Notes: generated by a model from the letters alone, not told the origin. Numbered from the stretch's first letter, positions 32,408-41,572 are shown. The stretch is 56,443 nt of DNA from Bradyrhizobium sp. BR 10289 (GCF_019455385.1 NZ_JACOFR010000039.1:1-56443), one strand, 5' to 3'. Translations and numbers: made by a program.

Positions 32408-33382
32408 CTATTCGATCACGTCATCGGCGGTGCCGAGCAAAGTCGGCGAGATCGCAAGACCCAGGGTGGTCGCAGTCTTGCGGTTGAGCACCAGCTCGAA
32501 CTTGATCGCCTGCTGCACCGGCAACTCGGCCGGCCGGGCGCCCTTGAGCACGCGTGCGGTATATTCGCCGGCGAGCTCCATCACGTTGAAATAATCCGAG
32601 CCATAGCTCGCAAGTCCGCCGGCCTCGACATAGTCCCGGACATCGAAAATGGCGGGCAGGCGATGGCGCAGCGCAAGCTCCGCAATGCGGGCGCGATGGA
32701 CGTAGAAAAATCCTTCCGGGCCGAACACAAGCCCCGTGTCCGGCGCCGCGGCGATGCCCGCGATGGCGGCATCGATCTCGTTGTCCGTATCAGCGTTCAG
32801 CACCTCGACGTGCATGCCCAACGGCGCCGCGGCCCGCTTGAGATCGGCGGCGAAGGGCGCGGCGAGCGCCGAGCCCGGCTTCACCAGCGTAATGCAGCGC
32901 GAGAGGCCGGGTACGAGTTCGCGAAAAATGCCGAGCCGCTTGGCCGAGAGCTCCGCATTGAGCGAGGTGATGCCGGTGGCATTGCCGCCGGGGCGGTTGA
33001 GACTGTCGACGAGGCCAAGCGCGACCGGATCGGTGCCGGAGGAAAACACGATCGGCATCGTCGCAGTGGCCTTGCGCGCCGCCACGGCCGCGGCGGTGCT
33101 TCCCGGCGTGGCTATGAGGGTGACATTGCGCCGAACCAGATCAGCCGCGAGCGCCGGCAGCTCCTCGTTCCGACCCGAGGCCCACCGGTATTCAACGACG
33201 ACGTTCTCTCCCTCGGTGAAGCCGCCTCGGGCGAGCCCCCTGCGGAAGGCCGCTAGGCGCTTGACGTTCTCTTCCGCCGAACCGGCGTGCAGAAAACCGA
33301 TGACGGGCCGCGCCGGCTGGGCATGGGCCCGCGACAGCGCCGCAACCGAGATGGCGCCCCCGATGAAATCCCGCCGCCGCAT
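32408..33382 (-). CDS. ABC transporter substrate-binding protein (ABC_sub_bind/TrpX-like), orphan
   Basis: A 324-residue periplasmic protein of the PF04392 class. The N-terminus MRRRDFIGGAISVAALSRAHA is a Tat-like signal with cleavage after AHA. The mature start PVIGFLHAGS and the segment FSSGTDPVALGLVDSLNRPG are typical of the family. No permease or ATPase gene is adjacent, so it is an orphan, as is common in Bradyrhizobium. ATG start at 33382. The ligand is unknown. Confidence 0.9.
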   Translation of the reverse strand: MRRRDFIGGAISVAALSRAHAQPARPVIGFLHAGSAEENVKRLAAFRRGLARGGFTEGENVVVEYRWASGRNEELPALAADLVRRNVTLIATPGSTAAAVAARKATATMPIVFSSGTDPVALGLVDSLNRPGGNATGITSLNAELSAKRLGIFRELVPGLSRCITLVKPGSALAAPFAADLKRAAAPLGMHVEVLNADTDNEIDAAIAGIAAAPDTGLVFGPEGFFYVHRARIAELALRHRLPAIFDVRDYVEAGGLASYGSDYFNVMELAGEYTARVLKGARPAELPVQQAIKFELVLNRKTATTLGLAISPTLLGTADDVIE

Positions 33383-33539
33383 TCCCGCCTGCTCCCCTGT
33401 GCCGGTTCCGCTATATCATATCCTGGCGACGCGCGATCGCCCTCGGCGGGTTAAGCAAGGGCCGAAATTCGCGCAGATTCGGCCGATTTGCGGGGTCATC
33501 CGGGTTGCCGCGCCAGCCCTGCTGGCCTACCTATGGCCC

Positions 33540-34580
33540 ATGAAATTCCTCGACGAAGCAAAGGTCTATATCCGCTCCGGTGACGGCGGGAACGGCTGCG
33601 TGGCGTTCCGCCGCGAGAAGTTCATCGAGTTCGGCGGTCCCTCCGGCGGCAATGGCGGTCGCGGCGGCAACGTGATCGTCGAGGTCGCCGACGGCCTCAA
33701 CACGCTGATCGACTACCGCTACCAGCAGCACTTCAAGGCCCAGAAGGGCGAGAACGGCTCGGGCTCGGACCGCCACGGCGCCAACGGCAAGAACATCGTG
33801 CTGAAGGTCCCCTTGGGCACGCAAATCTTCGACGAAGACCGCGAAACGCTGATCCACGACTTCACCAAGGTCGGCGAAAAGTTCGTTCTCGCCGAGGGCG
33901 GCAATGGCGGCTTCGGCAACGCGCATTTCAAGTCGTCGACCAACCGCGCGCCGCGCAACGCCAATCCCGGCCAGGTGGGCGAGGAGCGCTGGATCTGGCT
34001 GCGGTTGAAGCTGATTGCAGACGCCGGCCTGGTCGGCATGCCCAATGCCGGCAAGTCGACCTTCCTCTCCAAGGTCAGCGCGGCGCGGCCGAAGATCGCC
34101 GACTATCCCTTCACCACGCTGCATCCGCAACTCGGCGTCGTGAACGCCGACGGCCGCGAATTCGTGCTCGCCGACATTCCCGGCCTGATCGAAGGCGCGC
34201 ATGAGGGCACCGGCCTCGGCGACCGCTTTCTCGGCCATGTCGAGCGCTGCCGCGTGCTGCTGCATCTGGTCGACGCCACCAGCGAGCACGCCGGCAAGGC
34301 TTACAAGACCGTGCGCAAGGAGCTCGATGCCTATGGCGGGCAACTCACCGACAAGATCGAGATCGTCGCGCTGAACAAGATCGACGCCGTCGAGCCGGAC
34401 GAGCTGAAGAAGCAGAAGGACCGACTGAAGCGCGCTGCGAAGAAGACCCCGCTGCTGCTTTCCGGCGTCACCGGCGAGGGCGTGAAGGAAGCATTGCGGG
34501 CGCTGGTGGATGTGATCGGCGAGGCCCCGGTGTCGGCCAAGGCCAAGAGCGCCGCCGAAGCGGAGCCGTGGTCGGCGTAG
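33540..34580 (+). CDS. obgE: ObgE/CgtA GTPase, ribosome assembly
   Basis: A 346-residue Obg GTPase: glycine-rich Obg domain (about 1-157, GDGGNGCVAFRREKF then SGGNGGRGGNVI) and a GTPase domain with G1 GMPNAGKST (about 167-175), G3 DIPGLIEG and G4 NKID. The tail after about 328 is short. Obg binds the 50S subunit late in assembly and links it to growth control. ATG at 33540 is chosen; the frame is open far upstream but the Obg domain starts here. It is downstream of rplU-rpmA-GNAT, the conserved arrangement, although a transporter, MaoC and an orphan binding protein are inserted between. Confidence 0.97.
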   Translation: MKFLDEAKVYIRSGDGGNGCVAFRREKFIEFGGPSGGNGGRGGNVIVEVADGLNTLIDYRYQQHFKAQKGENGSGSDRHGANGKNIVLKVPLGTQIFDEDRETLIHDFTKVGEKFVLAEGGNGGFGNAHFKSSTNRAPRNANPGQVGEERWIWLRLKLIADAGLVGMPNAGKSTFLSKVSAARPKIADYPFTTLHPQLGVVNADGREFVLADIPGLIEGAHEGTGLGDRFLGHVERCRVLLHLVDATSEHAGKAYKTVRKELDAYGGQLTDKIEIVALNKIDAVEPDELKKQKDRLKRAAKKTPLLLSGVTGEGVKEALRALVDVIGEAPVSAKAKSAAEAEPWSA

Positions 34581-34590
34581 TCGAGCGACA

Positions 34591-34730
34591 CTCTCTCCAC
34601 ACCTCTCCCCAGCGGGGAGAGGTCGATTTGCGCAGCAAATCGGGTGAGGGGGAGAGGTCCCACGAGAGAGCTTAACCCCTCACCCGGCGCTACGCGCCGA
34701 CCTCTCCCTATGGGAGAGGTTTTCTTCGCG
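34591..34730. repeat. palindromic REP-like element (CTCTCCC family), second copy
   Basis: Two hairpins, CCTCTCCCC/CGGGGAGAGG at 34602-34622 and CCTCTCCC/GGGAGAGG at 34701-34719, flank a core with GGTGAGGGGGAGAGG and CCCCTCACCCGG. The last hairpin is followed by TTTTC and could terminate obgE transcription. Confidence 0.7.
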
Positions 34731-34776
34731 CCATCAATAGCGCAATATCCAGCAAACGATGACTGGAGCGATAAGC

Positions 34777-36411
34777 ATGGCGCGCGCGAAGAACGTTCTC
34801 TGGATCATGTGCGACCAGCTTCGCTATGATTATCTCGGCTGCACCGGCCATCCCACGCTGAAGACGCCGAACATCGACGCGATGGCGAAGCGAGGCGTGC
34901 TGTTCAGCAAGGCCTATGTGCAATCGCCGATCTGCGGCCCGTCACGGATGTCGTTCTACACCGGCCGCTACATGCGCTCGCACGGCTCGCACTGGAACGG
35001 CTGGCCGCTGCGCGTCGGCGAGCCCACGCTGGGCGATCACCTGAAGAAGATCGGCGTGCGCAACGTGCTGGTCGGCAAGACCCACATGGCGCCCGATCTC
35101 GAAGGCATGAAGGCGCTGGGCATCCCGCCGGAGTCGATGATCGGCGTGCATGTCGCCGAATGCGGGTTCGAGCCCTATGAGCGCGACGACGGCCTGCATC
35201 CCTCGGGGCGGCCGCGACCGAAATACGACGAGTATCTGCGTAGCCAAGGCTTTGAGGCGACCAATCCCTGGGAGCATTGGGCGAACTCAGGCGCGGCTGA
35301 AGACGGCTCGCTACAGAACGGCTGGCTGCTGGTGCATGCCGACAAGGCCGCGCGCGTGCCGGACGAGCATTCCGAGACGCCCTATATGACGCGGCGCGCA
35401 ATGGATTTCATCAGCGAGGCCGAGACTGATGGCCGGCCGTGGTGCCTGCATCTGTCCTACATCAAGCCGCACTGGCCCTACATCGCGCCCGAACCCTATG
35501 CGAGCATGTATTCGATATCGGACATGATCCCGGTGATCCGCTCGGAGCGCGAGCGACAAAATCCCCATCCGGTGTTCGGCGCCTATATGGACATGCGCTA
35601 CTCCCGCAACATGGCGCGCGACGAGGCGCGGGAGAAGGTGATCCCGACCTATATGGGCCTGATCAGCCAGATCGACGACCAGATGGGCGTGCTGATGAAG
35701 TTTCTGGAGGCGCGCGGCCTGCTCGACACCACAATGATCGTGTTCACCTCCGATCACGGCGACTATCTCGGCGATCACTGGATGGGCGAGAAGGATCTGT
35801 TCCACGAGCAGTCGGCAAAGATTCCGCTGATCATCATCGATCCTTCCGTGGAAGCCGACGCCACGCGCGGCACGCGCAGCGACGCACTGGTGGAAGGCAT
35901 CGATCTCGCGCCGACTTTCGTCGATTATTTCGGCGGCAAGGTGCCGGGCCACATTCTCGAGGGACGCTCGCTGCTGCCGCTGTTGCGCGGCGCAACCCCG
36001 CCGGATTGGCGCAAGGTCGCGTTCTCCGAATATGACTACGCCATGCAGGACGTGCGGCTGAAGCTGAACCAGCCGATCGAGCGCTGCCGCCTGTTCATGG
36101 TGTTCGACGGCCGCTGGAAATACATCCACGCCTCCGGCTTCCGCCCGATGCTGTATGACCTCGAAACCGATCCGCTGGAATATGTCGATCGCGGCGAAGA
36201 CCCTGATTGCGCCGGGACTATCGCGCGGCTCCAGGCCGAACTGTTCGACTGGGCGCTGCATCCGAACGACCACATCACCACGCCGCGCGAGAAGATCGCG
36301 GCCTATGCGGACAATCAGCTCCAGGTGAAGGGCGGGGTCCTGATCGGCATCTGGGATGAAGCCGAGCTTGCCGCGATCAAGGACGGCATCGCGCAACGCG
36401 CGAAGATGTGA
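34777..36411 (+). CDS. sulfatase/phosphonate monoester hydrolase family enzyme
   Basis: A 544-residue metal-dependent hydrolase of the alkaline phosphatase/sulfatase superfamily. The formylglycine site is C53 in CGPSR (C-x-P-S-R), and metal ligands appear in LWIMCDQLR near the start and in TSDHGDYLGDH (about 320-330). There is no signal peptide, so it is probably cytosolic, as for phosphonate monoester hydrolases and choline sulfatases. ATG at 34777 is favoured over 34759, with GGAG nine bases upstream. A formylglycine-generating enzyme is not encoded nearby. The exact substrate class (sulfate ester or phosphonate ester) is undecided. Confidence 0.88.
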   Translation: MARAKNVLWIMCDQLRYDYLGCTGHPTLKTPNIDAMAKRGVLFSKAYVQSPICGPSRMSFYTGRYMRSHGSHWNGWPLRVGEPTLGDHLKKIGVRNVLVGKTHMAPDLEGMKALGIPPESMIGVHVAECGFEPYERDDGLHPSGRPRPKYDEYLRSQGFEATNPWEHWANSGAAEDGSLQNGWLLVHADKAARVPDEHSETPYMTRRAMDFISEAETDGRPWCLHLSYIKPHWPYIAPEPYASMYSISDMIPVIRSERERQNPHPVFGAYMDMRYSRNMARDEAREKVIPTYMGLISQIDDQMGVLMKFLEARGLLDTTMIVFTSDHGDYLGDHWMGEKDLFHEQSAKIPLIIIDPSVEADATRGTRSDALVEGIDLAPTFVDYFGGKVPGHILEGRSLLPLLRGATPPDWRKVAFSEYDYAMQDVRLKLNQPIERCRLFMVFDGRWKYIHASGFRPMLYDLETDPLEYVDRGEDPDCAGTIARLQAELFDWALHPNDHITTPREKIAAYADNQLQVKGGVLIGIWDEAELAAIKDGIAQRAKM

Positions 36412-36440
36412 GTGAGTGGGGCGAGCCTCTCTACTCGAGA

Positions 36441-36520
36441 TGCCCGGGCTTGACCCGGGCATCCACGTTTTCCTTCAATCGCGGTGACGCGTGGATGGCC
36501 GGGTCAAGCCCGGCCATGAC
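36441..36520. repeat. palindromic REP-like element (CCCGGGCTTGACCCGGG family)
   Basis: TGCCCGGG...CCCGGGCA at 36441-36461 and GGCCGGG...CCCGGCC at 36497-36515 form two hairpins; the segment GTGGATGGCCGGGTCAAGCC is a diverged inverted copy of the first half. Related elements occur inside the atp operon (50391-50473 and 52937-53014). Confidence 0.7.
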
Positions 36521-36546
36521 GGCGGAGGGTGAAGCGCGAGCGAGCG

Positions 36547-37512
36547 CTAATTCTCGATCTTGTATCCCGTCGCCTTCACGATCGGCTGCCAGAACGCCGT
36601 GTTCGCGGCGAGCTCTTTCGACAGCCCATCGGCGCTGCTGCCGACCGGGATCAGCCCGATCGCCGTGAGCTTCTCCTTCACCTCGGGCTTGGCGAGCGCG
36701 GCGCTTGCGGCAGCTCCCAGCTTGCTCGCAAACTCCGGCGGGCTGCCGGCGGGAAGCCACATGCCGTACCAGGCATCGGCAACGAGATCGATGCCGCTCT
36801 CCTTCAGCGTCGGAACATCAGGCGCGAACGGCGAACGCTCCGCACTGCTGACCCCAACGATCTTCACGCCCCTGGCGCGATGCTGCGGCAGCGCATCCGC
36901 CAGCGTGGTGATCCCGAAAGAGATGTGGCCGCCGATGAGATCGTTGAGGATCGGCGCGCTGCCGCGATAGGGCACGCGGGTCAGGGGAATGCCGAGATCC
37001 TTCTCCAGCTTCGAGCCGGCGAAGTGCGGGATGGTGCCGTTGCTGGGCACGCCGAACGAGGTCTTGTCTGGATGCGCCTTCAACCAGGTGACGAATCCCT
37101 TGAAATCGGCGGCATCGACACCCGGCCCGATCACGACGGCAAATTCGAACCGGGCCAGCAGCGACACCGGCATGAAATCTTTCGCCGTATCGAAGCTCGG
37201 TGTCGTCTCGACCATCGGCAGCAGGTACATGGTCGGCCCCGTCGTCACCAGCACCATGCTGCCGTCGGGGCTGGCGCCCTTCACCGATTTGATGCCGATC
37301 AGACCATCACCGCCGGTGCGGTTCTCGACCACGATGGTCCGTTGCAGCACCGGAGAAATTTCCTGCGCGATCAGCCGGCACAACGTGTCGCCGCCGGCGC
37401 CGGCCGCGAACGGGAAGATGATCTTGGTCAGCCCGGCCTGCGCTTGCGCCCGGCTTGCCTGCGCCAGCAACGGCAGACCCATACATCCGGCCATGAATTT
37501 ACGGCGGTCCAT
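36547..37512 (-). CDS. Bug-family tripartite tricarboxylate transporter substrate-binding protein, orphan
   Basis: A 321-residue periplasmic protein of the Bug/TctC family: signal MDRRKFMAGCMGLPLLAQA with a twin-Arg-like start, mature start near TKIIFPFAAGAGGDTLCRL, and the family segments RTIVVENRTGGDGLIG and VPYRGSAPILNDLIGG. Start at 37512 is chosen because GAGGAAACGA precedes that ATG; an ATG at 37539 adds nine residues. No TctA/TctB genes are nearby, the usual situation for these greatly expanded proteins. The ligand is probably a carboxylate but not determined. Confidence 0.9.
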   Translation of the reverse strand: MDRRKFMAGCMGLPLLAQASRAQAQAGLTKIIFPFAAGAGGDTLCRLIAQEISPVLQRTIVVENRTGGDGLIGIKSVKGASPDGSMVLVTTGPTMYLLPMVETTPSFDTAKDFMPVSLLARFEFAVVIGPGVDAADFKGFVTWLKAHPDKTSFGVPSNGTIPHFAGSKLEKDLGIPLTRVPYRGSAPILNDLIGGHISFGITTLADALPQHRARGVKIVGVSSAERSPFAPDVPTLKESGIDLVADAWYGMWLPAGSPPEFASKLGAAASAALAKPEVKEKLTAIGLIPVGSSADGLSKELAANTAFWQPIVKATGYKIEN

Positions 37513-37713
37513 TCGTTTCCTCTTCCAGCCCTTTGTCATTGGCAGCCATTAGAGCCAGGCTGACGCGCGACACAAGGCCGACATGGGTGCCGTTTACCAT
37601 TCGGGCCGCCTTGCGCCGGCCATCGTCCTGCTGCAAAAGCAGGCCTCATCGGCGCTGCCTGTCGCTCCGCCGTTTCCCGTGCACCCGTCCCGTTAGCGCC
37701 AAAACCTAAACAC

Positions 37714-38835
37714 ATGGCCAGCCCCGAACTCAGCCAATTCCGCCGCATCGTCGTCAAGGTCGGCTCCGCACTGCTGGTCGATTCCGATAGGGGCGAGGTG
37801 CGGGCGTCCTGGCTCGCCGCGCTCGCCGACGACATGGCGAAGCTGCACAAGGAAGGCCGCGACGTGCTGGTGGTGTCCTCGGGCTCGATCGCGCTCGGCC
37901 GCAGCCGGCTCAAGCTGCCGCGCGGCCCGCTGAAGCTCGAGGAGAGCCAGGCCGCCGCCGCCGTCGGCCAGATCGCGCTGGCGCGGATCTGGTCCGAGGT
38001 GCTCGGCGCGCACGACATCGACGCCGGCCAGATCCTGGTGACGCTGCAGGACACAGAGGAGCGCCGCCGTTATCTCAACGCCCGCTCGACCATCGGCAAG
38101 CTGCTGGAGTGGCGCGCGATCCCCGTCATCAACGAGAACGACACGGTCGCCACCACTGAAATCCGCTACGGCGACAATGACCGCCTCGCCGCGCGCGTCG
38201 CCACCATGGCGAGCGCGGACTTGCTCGTGCTGCTCTCCGACATCGACGGGCTCTACGACGCCCCGCCGAAGAACAATCCGAACGCAAAGCTCATTCCCGT
38301 CGTCGACACCATCTCCTCGGAAATCGAGGCTGTCGCAGGCGACGCCGAGTCCGAGCTGTCGCGCGGCGGCATGCGCACCAAGGTCGAGGCCGCCAAGATC
38401 GCCACGACCGGCGGCACCCATATGCTGATCGCCTCCGGCAAGATCGAGCATCCCCTGCAGGCGATCGCCGATGGCGGCCGCTGCACCTGGTTCCTGACGC
38501 CCGCCAACCCCATCACCTCGCGCAAACGCTGGATCGCGGGTACGCTGGAGCCGAAGGGCACGCTGACCATCGATGCCGGCGCCGTGACGGCACTGCGTGC
38601 CGGCGCCAGCCTGCTGCCGGCCGGCGTGATCAAGGTCGAGGGCCAGTTCGCCCGCGGCGACGCCGTGATCGTGCGCGGCCCGGATACCAGCGAGATCGGC
38701 CGCGGCCTGATCGCCTACGACGCCGACGATGCCGAACGTATCAAGGGCCGATCGTCTCCTGATGTGATGACCATCCTCGGCATCAGCGGGCGGGCGGAGA
38801 TGATCCACCGCGATGATCTGGTGGTGGGCGGGTAG
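37714..38835 (+). CDS. proB: glutamate 5-kinase
   Basis: A 373-residue enzyme for the first step of proline synthesis, making gamma-glutamyl phosphate. The amino-acid-kinase domain (about 1-260) has FRRIVVKVGSALLV, SSGSIALGR, INENDTVAT and LSDIDGLYD; the C-terminal PUA domain (about 280-365) is present (GTLTIDAGAV, FARGDAVIVRG). ATG at 37714. proA follows on the same strand but is separated by a toxin-antitoxin pair on the opposite strand, breaking the usual proBA adjacency. Confidence 0.97.
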   Translation: MASPELSQFRRIVVKVGSALLVDSDRGEVRASWLAALADDMAKLHKEGRDVLVVSSGSIALGRSRLKLPRGPLKLEESQAAAAVGQIALARIWSEVLGAHDIDAGQILVTLQDTEERRRYLNARSTIGKLLEWRAIPVINENDTVATTEIRYGDNDRLAARVATMASADLLVLLSDIDGLYDAPPKNNPNAKLIPVVDTISSEIEAVAGDAESELSRGGMRTKVEAAKIATTGGTHMLIASGKIEHPLQAIADGGRCTWFLTPANPITSRKRWIAGTLEPKGTLTIDAGAVTALRAGASLLPAGVIKVEGQFARGDAVIVRGPDTSEIGRGLIAYDADDAERIKGRSSPDVMTILGISGRAEMIHRDDLVVGG

Positions 38836-38852
38836 TTCAAGCAGGCGCTCAT

Positions 38853-39149
38853 CTACTGCATGTCGTCAGAGGCGACATCCTGCCGGCCGTGCATCACTCG
38901 GACGATCTCCACGCCATCGGGCAACGGGATATAGAAAATCACGTAGTTGCCGACAGGGAAGCTGCGCAAGCCCGCTCGCAGTTCTCGTCGCTCTCTTCCG
39001 GCCAGCGGGTTCTCCACCAGCATCTCGAAAATCTCACCGATGCGCCCGATCTGCTTCTCGGCAGCCCGAATGCTGTCCGAAGCAATGAAATCCCAAATCG
39101 AATCGAGATCGGTGTTGGCTTGGGGAGCTTTGCGGAATCTATTCGCCAC
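38853..39149 (-). CDS. type II toxin, RelE/ParE family
   Basis: A 98-residue ParE-type toxin. The pattern APQANTDLDSIWDFIASDS, then a helical pair IGRIGEIFEMLVENPLAGRE, and the C-terminal strand YVIFYIPLPDGVEIVRVMHG with RQD are diagnostic. ParE proteins inhibit gyrase; related RelE members cleave mRNA, and sequence alone does not settle which. ATG at 39149 overlaps the 3' end of the antitoxin gene by eleven bases, the normal antitoxin-first operon. Confidence 0.9.
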   Translation of the reverse strand: MANRFRKAPQANTDLDSIWDFIASDSIRAAEKQIGRIGEIFEMLVENPLAGRERRELRAGLRSFPVGNYVIFYIPLPDGVEIVRVMHGRQDVASDDMQ

Positions 39150-39417
39150 GTTTGCGCGCGGCCGATCGCCGCCGTCCCCGCGCCTTGATGTCGTTCATCC
39201 ATTCCTGGACATCGACCTCTTCCATCGGCCCGCTGTCAAAACCCTTCTGGATCTCCTCCCGCAGCGCCTCCAGCTTGAGCTTGCGCCGCTCTTCGCGCTC
39301 CTCGACAAGGCGAAGCCCCTCTCGCATGACCTCGCTCGCAGTAGCATAGCGGCCGCTCTCGACCAGATTGTCGATCAAGTCCTCGAAATGCTTGCCAATG
39401 CTGTAGCTGCTCGCCAT
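39139..39417 (-). CDS. type II antitoxin, ParD/CopG family
   Basis: A 92-residue antitoxin. The N-terminal ribbon-helix-helix (about 1-45: SYSIGKHFEDLIDNLVESG, then GRYATASEVMREGLRLVE) binds DNA; the charged C-terminal tail wraps the toxin. ATG at 39417 is chosen; the longer frame to 39486 would run through the operator palindrome at 39428. The gene overlaps the toxin by eleven bases. Confidence 0.9.
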   Translation of the reverse strand: MASSYSIGKHFEDLIDNLVESGRYATASEVMREGLRLVEEREERRKLKLEALREEIQKGFDSGPMEEVDVQEWMNDIKARGRRRSAARKRGE

Positions 39418-39427
39418 GGACGGCTCC

Positions 39428-39440
39428 ATTATCAGATAAT
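39428..39440. promoter_or_regulatory. palindromic operator ATTATCAGATAAT upstream of the antitoxin
   Basis: A perfect 13-base odd palindrome starts eleven bases upstream of the antitoxin ATG. It is followed on the plus strand by GATACTTATTGATAT, so GATA/TATC half-sites recur, as expected for cooperative binding of a ribbon-helix-helix autorepressor. Autoregulation is inference. Confidence 0.55.
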
Positions 39441-39608
39441 GATACTTATTGATATTTGCCCATTCGGCAAGGATCGATCGGGCCACGCCCCTAGCCAGGC
39501 CATTGGCCGAACCGGTGGCGCCAGCCGGATCCCTGCCATACCCTGCCCGCCCTTCGCAAAAGCGGGATTTCCGTGCTAGGACACCGCCTTAGCAAAGGTT
39601 GAAAACCC

Positions 39609-40904
39609 ATGGCCGCCCCTCTGAAAGCCGTTGACGGCACTGCCGATCTTCAGGCGCTGATGTCCGATCTCGCCGCCCGTGCCCGCGCCGCTGCGCGCGT
39701 CCTGGCCCTGGCGCCGCCGGAGCAGAAGAACCGGGCGCTGGAGGCCATGGAGCGGGCGATCCGCGCGAACTCCGCAGCGATCCTTGCCGCCAATGCCGAG
39801 GACGTTGCCGACGCCAAGGCATCTGGCACGATGATCGCCTCCTTCATCGACCGCCTGACGCTGACGCCGGCGCGCGTGGAGTCGATGGCCGAGGGCATCG
39901 CCATCGTGCGCGGCATCAAAGATCCGATCGGCGTGGTCACCGAGAGCTGGCAGCGGCCGAACGGCATGACGATCGAACGCGTGCGCGTGCCGCTCGGCGT
40001 CGTCGGCGTGATCTTCGAGAGCCGCCCGAACGTTGCGGCCGATGCCGGCGTGCTGTGCCTGAAGTCGGGCAATGCCGTGATCCTGCGCGGGGGCTCCGAC
40101 AGTTTCCGTTCCTGCCGTGCGATCCACGAATGCCTTGTGCAGGGCCTGCGCGAAGCCGGCCTGCCCGAAGCTGCGATCACGCTGGTGCCGACGCGCGACC
40201 GCGCGGCGGTCGGCATGATGCTGTCCGGCCTCAACGGTGCCATCGACGTGATCGTCCCGCGCGGTGGCAAGAGCCTCGTCGCACGCGTCGAGCAGGAGGC
40301 GCGCGTGCCCGTGTTCGCGCATCTCGAAGGCGTCAACCACGTCTATGTCGATGCCAGCGCCGACCTCGCCATGGCAAAATCGATCGTGCTCAACGCCAAG
40401 ATGCGCCGCACCGGCGTCTGCGGGGCGGCCGAGACGCTGCTGGTGGATCGCGCTGCCGCGGCTCAGAACCTGAAGCCGCTGATCGAGATGCTGCTGGATG
40501 CCGGCTGCGAGGTCCGCGGCGACGATGCCGTGCAGAAGACCGATGCGCGCGTAAAGCCTGCAAATGACGAGGATTGGGACACCGAATATCTCGACGCGAT
40601 CATCGCCGCCAAGGTGGTCGACGGCGTCGACGGCGCGATCGCGCACATTCAGACCCACGGCTCGCAGCACACCGACGCGATCGTCAGCGAGGACCAAGCT
40701 GTTGCGAAGCGATTCCTCAGCGAGGTCGATTCCGCGATCGTGCTGCACAACGCCTCGACGCAGTTCGCCGACGGCGGCGAGTTCGGGTTCGGTGCCGAGA
40801 TCGGCATCGCCACCGGCCGCTTCCACGCCCGCGGCCCTGTCGGCGCCGAGCAACTCACCAGCTTCAAGTATCGCGTTCACGGCACCGGGCAGACGCGACC
40901 GTAA
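39609..40904 (+). CDS. proA: gamma-glutamyl phosphate reductase
   Basis: A 431-residue NADPH-dependent reductase, second step of proline synthesis. The aldehyde-dehydrogenase-like fold is evident: MTIERVRVPLGVVGVIFESR, KSGNAVILRGGSDS, and the catalytic Cys in RRTGVCGAAETLL (about 275-287). The C-terminus EFGFGAEIGIATGRFHARGP is typical. ATG at 39609. A short segment DARVKPANDEDWD around 317-329 resembles a repeat-coded string but aligns with the normal EEDW region, so the gene looks intact. Confidence 0.97.
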   Translation: MAAPLKAVDGTADLQALMSDLAARARAAARVLALAPPEQKNRALEAMERAIRANSAAILAANAEDVADAKASGTMIASFIDRLTLTPARVESMAEGIAIVRGIKDPIGVVTESWQRPNGMTIERVRVPLGVVGVIFESRPNVAADAGVLCLKSGNAVILRGGSDSFRSCRAIHECLVQGLREAGLPEAAITLVPTRDRAAVGMMLSGLNGAIDVIVPRGGKSLVARVEQEARVPVFAHLEGVNHVYVDASADLAMAKSIVLNAKMRRTGVCGAAETLLVDRAAAAQNLKPLIEMLLDAGCEVRGDDAVQKTDARVKPANDEDWDTEYLDAIIAAKVVDGVDGAIAHIQTHGSQHTDAIVSEDQAVAKRFLSEVDSAIVLHNASTQFADGGEFGFGAEIGIATGRFHARGPVGAEQLTSFKYRVHGTGQTRP

Positions 40905-40927
40905 GTAACGTCGTAAGGCGTGGGGCA

Positions 40928-41572
40928 TTGAGCAACAATTTCGTCGTGCCGCGTTTCGTGGCGCAAGCGGTCCCGCCCCACACGCCGGGCATGCGGATCG
41001 GCTTGCTCGGCGGCTCGTTCAATCCGCCGCATCAGGCGCATCGTGCGATCAGTCAATTCGCGCTCAAGCGATTGCAGCTCGATCGCGTCTGGTGGCTGGT
41101 GACCCCCGGCAATCCGCTTAAGGAGAACGGCAATCTGCATGAACTCGGCGAGCGCATGCAGGCTGCGCGCGACGTTGCCGACGACCCCAGGATCGAGGTC
41201 AGCTGTCTCGAATCCGTCATTCGCACCCGCTATACTATCGACACGATCAACACCTTGCGCCGCCGCTTCCCGGGCCTGCGCTTTGTCTGGATTATGGGCG
41301 CCGACAACCTCGCTCAATTCCACCGTTGGCAGGACTGGCGGCGCATCGCCGGCCAGGTGCCGATTGCGGTCATCGATCGCCCGCCGCAGAGTTTTCGCGC
41401 CCTTGCCTCCCCCGCCGCCAAGGCGCTTTCGCGCTACCGTTTGCCTGAGAATAAGGCAGCGCTGCTTGCGGATCAGCCGGCGCCGGCCTGGGTCTTCCTC
41501 ACCGGATTGAAGCTGAACCTGTCCTCGACGGGCCTGCGGAACCCGGACGGGAGCTGGAAAGGTACGAAGTGA
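40928..41572 (+). CDS. nadD: nicotinate-nucleotide adenylyltransferase
   Basis: A 214-residue enzyme that adenylates nicotinate mononucleotide in NAD synthesis. The nucleotidyltransferase HxGH-like motif is GGSFNPPHQAHR (about 28-39), and the second motif appears near the end as LNLSSTGLR (ISSTxIR class). TTG at 40928 keeps a 21-residue leader before MRIGLLGGSF; ATG at 40991 would start exactly at the catalytic strand, as in most bacterial NadD. The leader is typical of Bradyrhizobium homologues as I recall them. It lies 24 bases after proA, followed by rsfS. Confidence 0.93.
   Translation: MSNNFVVPRFVAQAVPPHTPGMRIGLLGGSFNPPHQAHRAISQFALKRLQLDRVWWLVTPGNPLKENGNLHELGERMQAARDVADDPRIEVSCLESVIRTRYTIDTINTLRRRFPGLRFVWIMGADNLAQFHRWQDWRRIAGQVPIAVIDRPPQSFRALASPAAKALSRYRLPENKAALLADQPAPAWVFLTGLKLNLSSTGLRNPDGSWKGTK

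Noticed and set aside
40545..40585. DARVKPAND segment in proA resembling peptides encoded by intergenic repeats
   Set aside because: It aligns with the normal EEDW-type region of ProA and the frame is intact, so a repeat insertion is not supported.
39576..40928. 450-codon minus-strand frame across proA
   Set aside because: Shadow of proA; no family features.
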